A DNA stretch of 64,000 nt from Arthrobacter sp. S41. GTDB lineage: Bacteria > Actinomycetota > Actinomycetes > Actinomycetales > Micrococcaceae. The first letter of the stretch is position 1; each line of letters starts with the position of its first letter. Shown in pieces: positions 60,488 to 64,000 of this stretch. The DNA lies in assembly GCF_004320535.1 (NCBI RefSeq), contig NZ_SIHY01000001.1, positions 2,294,001 to 2,358,000 of the forward strand, in the 5' to 3' direction. The notes under the pieces are model-generated. The model searched no databases and was not told where the DNA came from. It worked only from the letters and a program-made list of their open reading frames with translations. Made by a program: the position numbers and the translations under genes.

Positions 60488-62194
60488 TCTTGTCTCAGCA
60501 TGTTTTCAGACCCTAGCTGGGGTTAGGGTGAACTAGGTGCCTCTCCTGAGAGCTATTTGGAGCACGATATGCGGTATGAAAGTTATTTACTTTGTTTTTC
60601 TAGATATTCTTACTTGAAACTAGAATTCTGTCCTCACCGGGCTCAGGAGAGCGGTTCGTTCAAAGCGCCTGCCGGTGATTGCCAAAGATGCATCCTCTAC
60701 GATCGAAAATGGTATTTGCATTTCTCTCGAATCAGCCAGAGCAACCCCTTGAACTGCAGTTGGTTCCCTCGGGAGGAAAACTAGCTCCTCCTTCCACGGT
60801 GTAAGTCTGCTTTGTAGATCCCGTCAGTTTTTGTATTCACGACTCTTTCAGACCAACGCGTTAGACCTATGTGTAGTTATCGATTAAAACGTCGGTTTTT
60901 TTGCTCTCCGAGTCCCGCATGGAAATGTTGTGAACCGAGATGGAATCTTGAGTTCCTGGCCACCGATGCTGACAACGATAGCTCCTCCCCTGAACGCCCA
61001 AGCTGTCAAAGACACATCCTCTTCGCAATGTCCGTGCCCTCAGTGTCTATAGCTTCAGCTTGCTGCCCCGGTGTCTGTCCGCGACCCACACGGAGCATAC
61101 GGACAGAGTCAACTGAACGAATCTTTTCAAATTTCCCATAGGAGCTATCTAGTCCAAGTTTCAGTCCAACCAACCTGGTGGCGAGGAGATCATCACGCTC
61201 ATAGGAGCTCTCCCTCAAGACCGGACACAGTCTCTACACCCCACCTGAAACTCAGCGGATCTTCACTAGATCTTAGAGAGCCATACGTCAGCTAGCCGCT
61301 CGCTCTCCCCCAGAATTCGTGAGCTTTCCTTCGACGCTCGATATACATCGTCAAGCGCCGCGAGTTCAGCCTCCTGATGCGTTCTGCCGACATGACATGC
61401 ACTCATCGCGGTACCAATTGCCTAGAGTATGCGCTCGATAGGCCCAAAACTCGTTCTTATAGTCATCCCGGAACCTCTCTGGATCACTGGACAGCCTAGA
61501 ATCGGCCTCTAGAGGCCGTAGGGGCCTCACGTGGAAACGTGGGGGAACCTCTCACGAGAGAGGAGGCTCTGGAGGCCCCTGAGGGGGCCGTAGAGCACCT
61601 AAGGGGTGCTCGGTTGCCCTAGAGGAGTTCTGTTGGGCATTTAGGCACTTGAAACACGTGTCTTCGGCGCTTTTGTTCGCATAAAACCAGGCCAGTGGTA
61701 TCCATTCCTTACGAGCTCGAACTTCTATCTAGGTCACGCTGTACAGCAGAAGTTATCGGCCCATGAACCGCGCAAGTCTCTCTGGGCGCACCCGATCATG
61801 GTCGCCCGATCCGGGGCTACTCCGGCATCAGCTCCTGTCGCTTCTGAAGGGTCAATACATGAGGTCGGGACCACCGCTGAGGCCACAACGTTGATCGCGC
61901 GGCAGGCGTCGATTTCGATCTGCGAGACCGTCACTCAGCGTGGGCTCGGCATAGCGCGCATCCGTCACATACTCGCATGTCTCTATGTACTAAGCCGTCT
62001 CTTCTGGACACGTTTCCTGTTCTCATTCTTCGACACCATATAGCCTGCCGTCCTCAGTTGAATGGCTAACTGAGCTTCACTTGGCTTCCCCAGAACAATG
62101 TGAGCACTATGTTGTCTTGGATGGATACCAATCTCGTGGCGACCTAAACTGCATTCCAGGATTTCTAAAGAACTATGCCACCAGTCCGCTTGGA
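60488..62194. other. Gene-free region with many short stem-loops
   Basis: About 1.7 kb between the trxA terminator and the first parS. All reading frames are short, start without RBSs, and show no recognisable protein motifs. Base composition is closer to neutral than in the neighbouring genes. It looks like decayed sequence or non-coding DNA. The only strong structure I see is the folded element at 61504-61611. Confidence 0.6.
61504..61611 (+). other. Densely folded element, candidate structured RNA or recombination site
   Basis: Within 110 bp: a 14-bp palindrome GGCCTCTAGAGGCC (61504-61517); GGGGCCTC (61521-61528) complementary to GAGGCCCC (61572-61579); a hairpin CACGT-GGAA-ACGTG (61528-61541, GNRA-type loop); a hairpin CCTCTC-ACGA-GAGAGG (61548-61563); and GAGCACC/GGTGCTC (61593-61611). 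The last three stems can coexist inside or beside the long-range stem. No recognised RNA family fits. Confidence 0.45.
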
Positions 62195-62210
62195 TGTTTC
62201 ACGTGAAACG
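62195..62210. promoter_or_regulatory. parS site 1
   Basis: TGTTTCACGTGAAACG matches the parS consensus TGTTTCACGTGAAACA at 15 of 16 positions. It is one of six parS copies left of parB, to which ParB binds to organise and segregate the origin region. Confidence 0.92.
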
Positions 62211-62261
62211 TACGGCAATCCGTCGCTGGAAGTGCCTGCGCAATTACGCACTTTTCACCAC

Positions 62262-62277
62262 TGTTTCACGTGAAACA
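62262..62277. promoter_or_regulatory. parS site 2
   Basis: TGTTTCACGTGAAACA, identical to the consensus. It lies 67 bp right of site 1. Confidence 0.95.
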
Positions 62278-62602
62278 TCAATGTAGTTCGTCGTGCCCAT
62301 CCAATACTTGCACTGCTCAGCCTGGATGGAACCGACTCGAGGCGCGCCCTTCTGTTCACAGTCCTGCTGTTCATTGCTACGCCAAGGAACAGGCGGCAAC
62401 GGATGGATCGTGTTTCAACAACAGACCCGCAGCGCCCATGATGCTCAGCTTTACAGTACGAGACACTGATACTGATCAGCACCAATACATAATCATCGAA
62501 CAGGAAATTTCTGAGCCTCCAATAATTATTTATGGGAAGGCCTGAACTGCCCCGTCGCCCCGCAGGTCTCAGAAAGTCCTATGAAAGCCATCCGAACACG
62601 GA

Positions 62603-62618
62603 TGTTTCACGTGAAACG
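62603..62618. promoter_or_regulatory. parS site 3
   Basis: TGTTTCACGTGAAACG, one mismatch from consensus at the last base. Confidence 0.92.
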
Positions 62619-63632
62619 TCAGAACCTGGACCGAACTACGTGTCCGCAGTCGGGGGCACGCCCACGGAGAAATCATTCAAGCCTGACGCCAGACACAGGC
62701 ATGAACTCACTACGTAGATCAAGAACCACTCCCCCTCGGTGAACTGATTCAGATCCGTAGACACATAGTCCCTCCAGCTGAAGCTCATCAGGTGCTTGAA
62801 GAAACCGTCAGTATTCGTCGCGAAGGTCGAGAGCACACTTATGGTGCGTCTCTGCTGAATCTACAGACCAGTAACTCAGCGCAGGCGATCCTGATCAGAA
62901 ACCCGTGCCTAGTCGCAACTGATTGCTTCAATTCCTACTCGCCGCAACTGTCCATCCGCGAATCATGTCAGATGCTCCTATCCCCTATCCGTCTCAGTGA
63001 TCGCGTTTCATGTTTGTAGCATCAGCGCTCTTACATCTGATGACGCGCTAGTCTCTCGGAACCTCCGTGGAGAAGCCAAAACGATCTCTAATCTAATGAA
63101 CCCTGATCATCGTGTATTGCAATCTCGAAGAGGTGGAACAGTTATGTAGTTCCTTGGAGACTCGTGACAGCGAATCAGGAACGCCGTTTCTAGAAGATAG
63201 CTACGGTACTTCAGTTGAGGCCCGTGGTTCAATTCCTCGCGACAGACAATCTTTCCAACCCCAGGGACACTTCCCCAATGCTGTTGTTGCAGTCCGAGCG
63301 AAAGCATATCTCCACGTATGCAGAAGCCAGGTAGCTACACTGAGTCGGCCAGCAAGATCATTAGTGGTTTGCGACGCTGCATCCGACGTTGTAGCTACAC
63401 ACTCGCAGTTCAACGCCGACCCATTTGAATCTGACATCTCCACCGTGATTCCTCCAGAGACCTCTTCATCCCAATATTGGAGCTACATCTTGGAGGCAAA
63501 TTTGCGGCTGACGGACTGGATCCTTCTGTCGTTCCTAGACTCGCTCTAAGCCCGGATCCCCTACAACCGAACTTTCGCCGATTGCGGTCGCATAAATCTG
63601 TAGTCCTGCGTCGTCAAACGTTGAAATCGTAA
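62619..63632. other. Gene-free stretch between parS sites 3 and 4
   Basis: About 1 kb with no convincing gene. The longest frame (63112-63549, GTG start, 145 codons) has no RBS, an odd composition, and no motif, so it is not called. A T-arm-like sequence near 63227 (GTGGTTCAATTCC) does not belong to a foldable tRNA. Confidence 0.5.
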
Positions 63633-63648
63633 TGTTTCACGTGAAACT
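63633..63648. promoter_or_regulatory. parS site 4
   Basis: TGTTTCACGTGAAACT, one mismatch from consensus at the last base. Confidence 0.92.
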
Positions 63649-63861
63649 TCACGGCTAATCACCCTATCAATCGTCTGTCCCCTCGATCGCAAGACTGGCG
63701 AGGCCTGTACCCCAGGTGTGTGCATTCGTCAGCCCCGTCAGGTACCACTGGTAGGACTGAATAGGATTTCCTTCGGCTCGGTCGATTCCACCAGTTATCG
63801 ATGCCCTTGGAGTCTGTGGATTACTGAGGACGAGAACATCCGTTCGTCTTCCTCTCCATGA

Positions 63862-63877
63862 TGTTTCACGTGAAACG
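63862..63877. promoter_or_regulatory. parS site 5
   Basis: TGTTTCACGTGAAACG, one mismatch from consensus at the last base, 23 bp left of site 6. Confidence 0.92.
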
Positions 63878-63890
63878 CGTCGTTAAATGC

Positions 63891-63926
63891 AAAAGGCGCA
63901 TGTTTCACGTGAAACATGCGCCTTTT
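63891..63926 (-). terminator. parB terminator that contains parS site 6 (perfect 36-bp palindrome)
   Basis: Bases 63891-63908 (AAAAGGCGCATGTTTCAC) and 63909-63926 are exact reverse complements. The centre, 63901-63916, is the consensus parS TGTTTCACGTGAAACA. On the minus strand, the GC stem with a terminal TTTT lies 8 bp after the parB stop, so the same DNA can serve as intrinsic terminator in RNA and ParB-binding site in DNA. Confidence 0.85.
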
Positions 63927-63934
63927 CTGCTAAA

Positions 63935-64000
63935 TTATTGCTTCATCTCAGGGTCAATGACCTGCATGATGCGGTTGAGGTCATCGACGGAGGCGAATTC
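63935..64000 (-). CDS. parB: Chromosome-partitioning protein ParB (C-terminal fragment)
   Basis: The last 21 codons of a minus-strand gene entering from the right edge: EFASVDDLNRIMQVIDPEMKQ, then TAA. The sequence fits the end of the ParB C-terminal dimerisation domain in Micrococcaceae, and the adjoining parS array supports it. The rest of the gene (and presumably parA) is outside the window. Confidence 0.8.
   Translation of the reverse strand, partial: EFASVDDLNRIMQVIDPEMKQ

Noticed and set aside
63220..63245. T-arm-like GTGGTTCAATTCC within the parS region
   Set aside because: The stem has a mismatch and no acceptor or anticodon stem lies upstream.
63112..63549. 145-codon ORF between parS sites
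   Set aside because: No RBS before the GTG, no domain or sensible composition, and it stands in DNA that looks non-coding in all frames.
60488..64000. CRISPR array or prophage attachment region in the gene-poor end
   Set aside because: The repeated 16-mers are parS palindromes at irregular distances with no spacer regularity; no integrase, cas or phage genes are visible.

Overview
The window comes from a high-GC Gram-positive chromosome of the Actinobacteria, most likely family Micrococcaceae (Arthrobacter/Glutamicibacter-like). The reasons are an actinobacterial-type inositol-phosphate synthase, a separate MurJ-associated pseudokinase membrane protein after murJ, the order cca - NUDIX - murJ - trxB - trxA - (parS array) - parB, and GTG/TTG starts with strong purine-rich ribosome binding sites. 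The species call is a guess. The right end lies inside parB next to six parS sites, so the chromosomal dnaA/oriC region is expected just beyond the window.

Layout. 1-5693: a RiPP cluster cut by the left edge, with an APH-fold kinase, a HopA1-type protein, two near-duplicate precursor peptides, an HFCD flavoprotein cysteine decarboxylase, a degenerate kinase-like protein and a pair of M16 peptidases (one active-looking, one without the zinc motif). The set fits class V lanthipeptides or the related thioamitides, with a C-terminal AviMeCys ring predicted. 5716-8571: two-component system, a small unknown protein and an OhrR-like MarR regulator. 8678-12199: pirin, GNAT, MFS exporter, ZIP transporter. 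12217-23426 includes the replication/translation block dnaB and rplI-rpsR-ssb-rpsF; between them lie flavin reductase, acyl-CoA ligase, thioesterase, RibD-like reductase, lipoprotein, CoA-transferase and PadR/HAAS genes. The dnaB upstream region holds eleven DnaA-box-like 9-mers.

23614-31406: one long minus-strand operon (GlcD-type oxidase, oligopeptide-type ABC importer with a fused double ATPase, aminotransferase). 31755-42568: OafA-type acyltransferase, membrane XRE regulator, LURP-one protein, M18 aminopeptidase, LapA protein, an ABC-2 exporter plus NarL-type two-component operon and a phytoene-dehydrogenase-like oxidoreductase. 42565-51060: polyprenol-type glycosyltransferase, then a plus-strand nonulosonate operon: a fused CMP-sialate synthetase/HAD phosphatase, a short NeuB, a GT2, a polysialyltransferase-like protein, a GT52-like protein and a DUF6716-like protein. 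With no NeuC epimerase, and with the phosphatase fused on, the parts suit CMP-Kdn synthesis and a teichulosonic-acid-type cell wall polymer.

51356-60438: ino1, a previously hidden cluster of three short minus-strand ORFs with strong RBSs, cca, NUDIX, murJ and its pseudokinase partner, trxB and trxA. 60488-63934 is a roughly 3.4 kb stretch without convincing genes. It holds six parS sites, the last built into a perfect 36-bp palindrome that can serve as the parB terminator, and a densely folded element near 61.5 kb.
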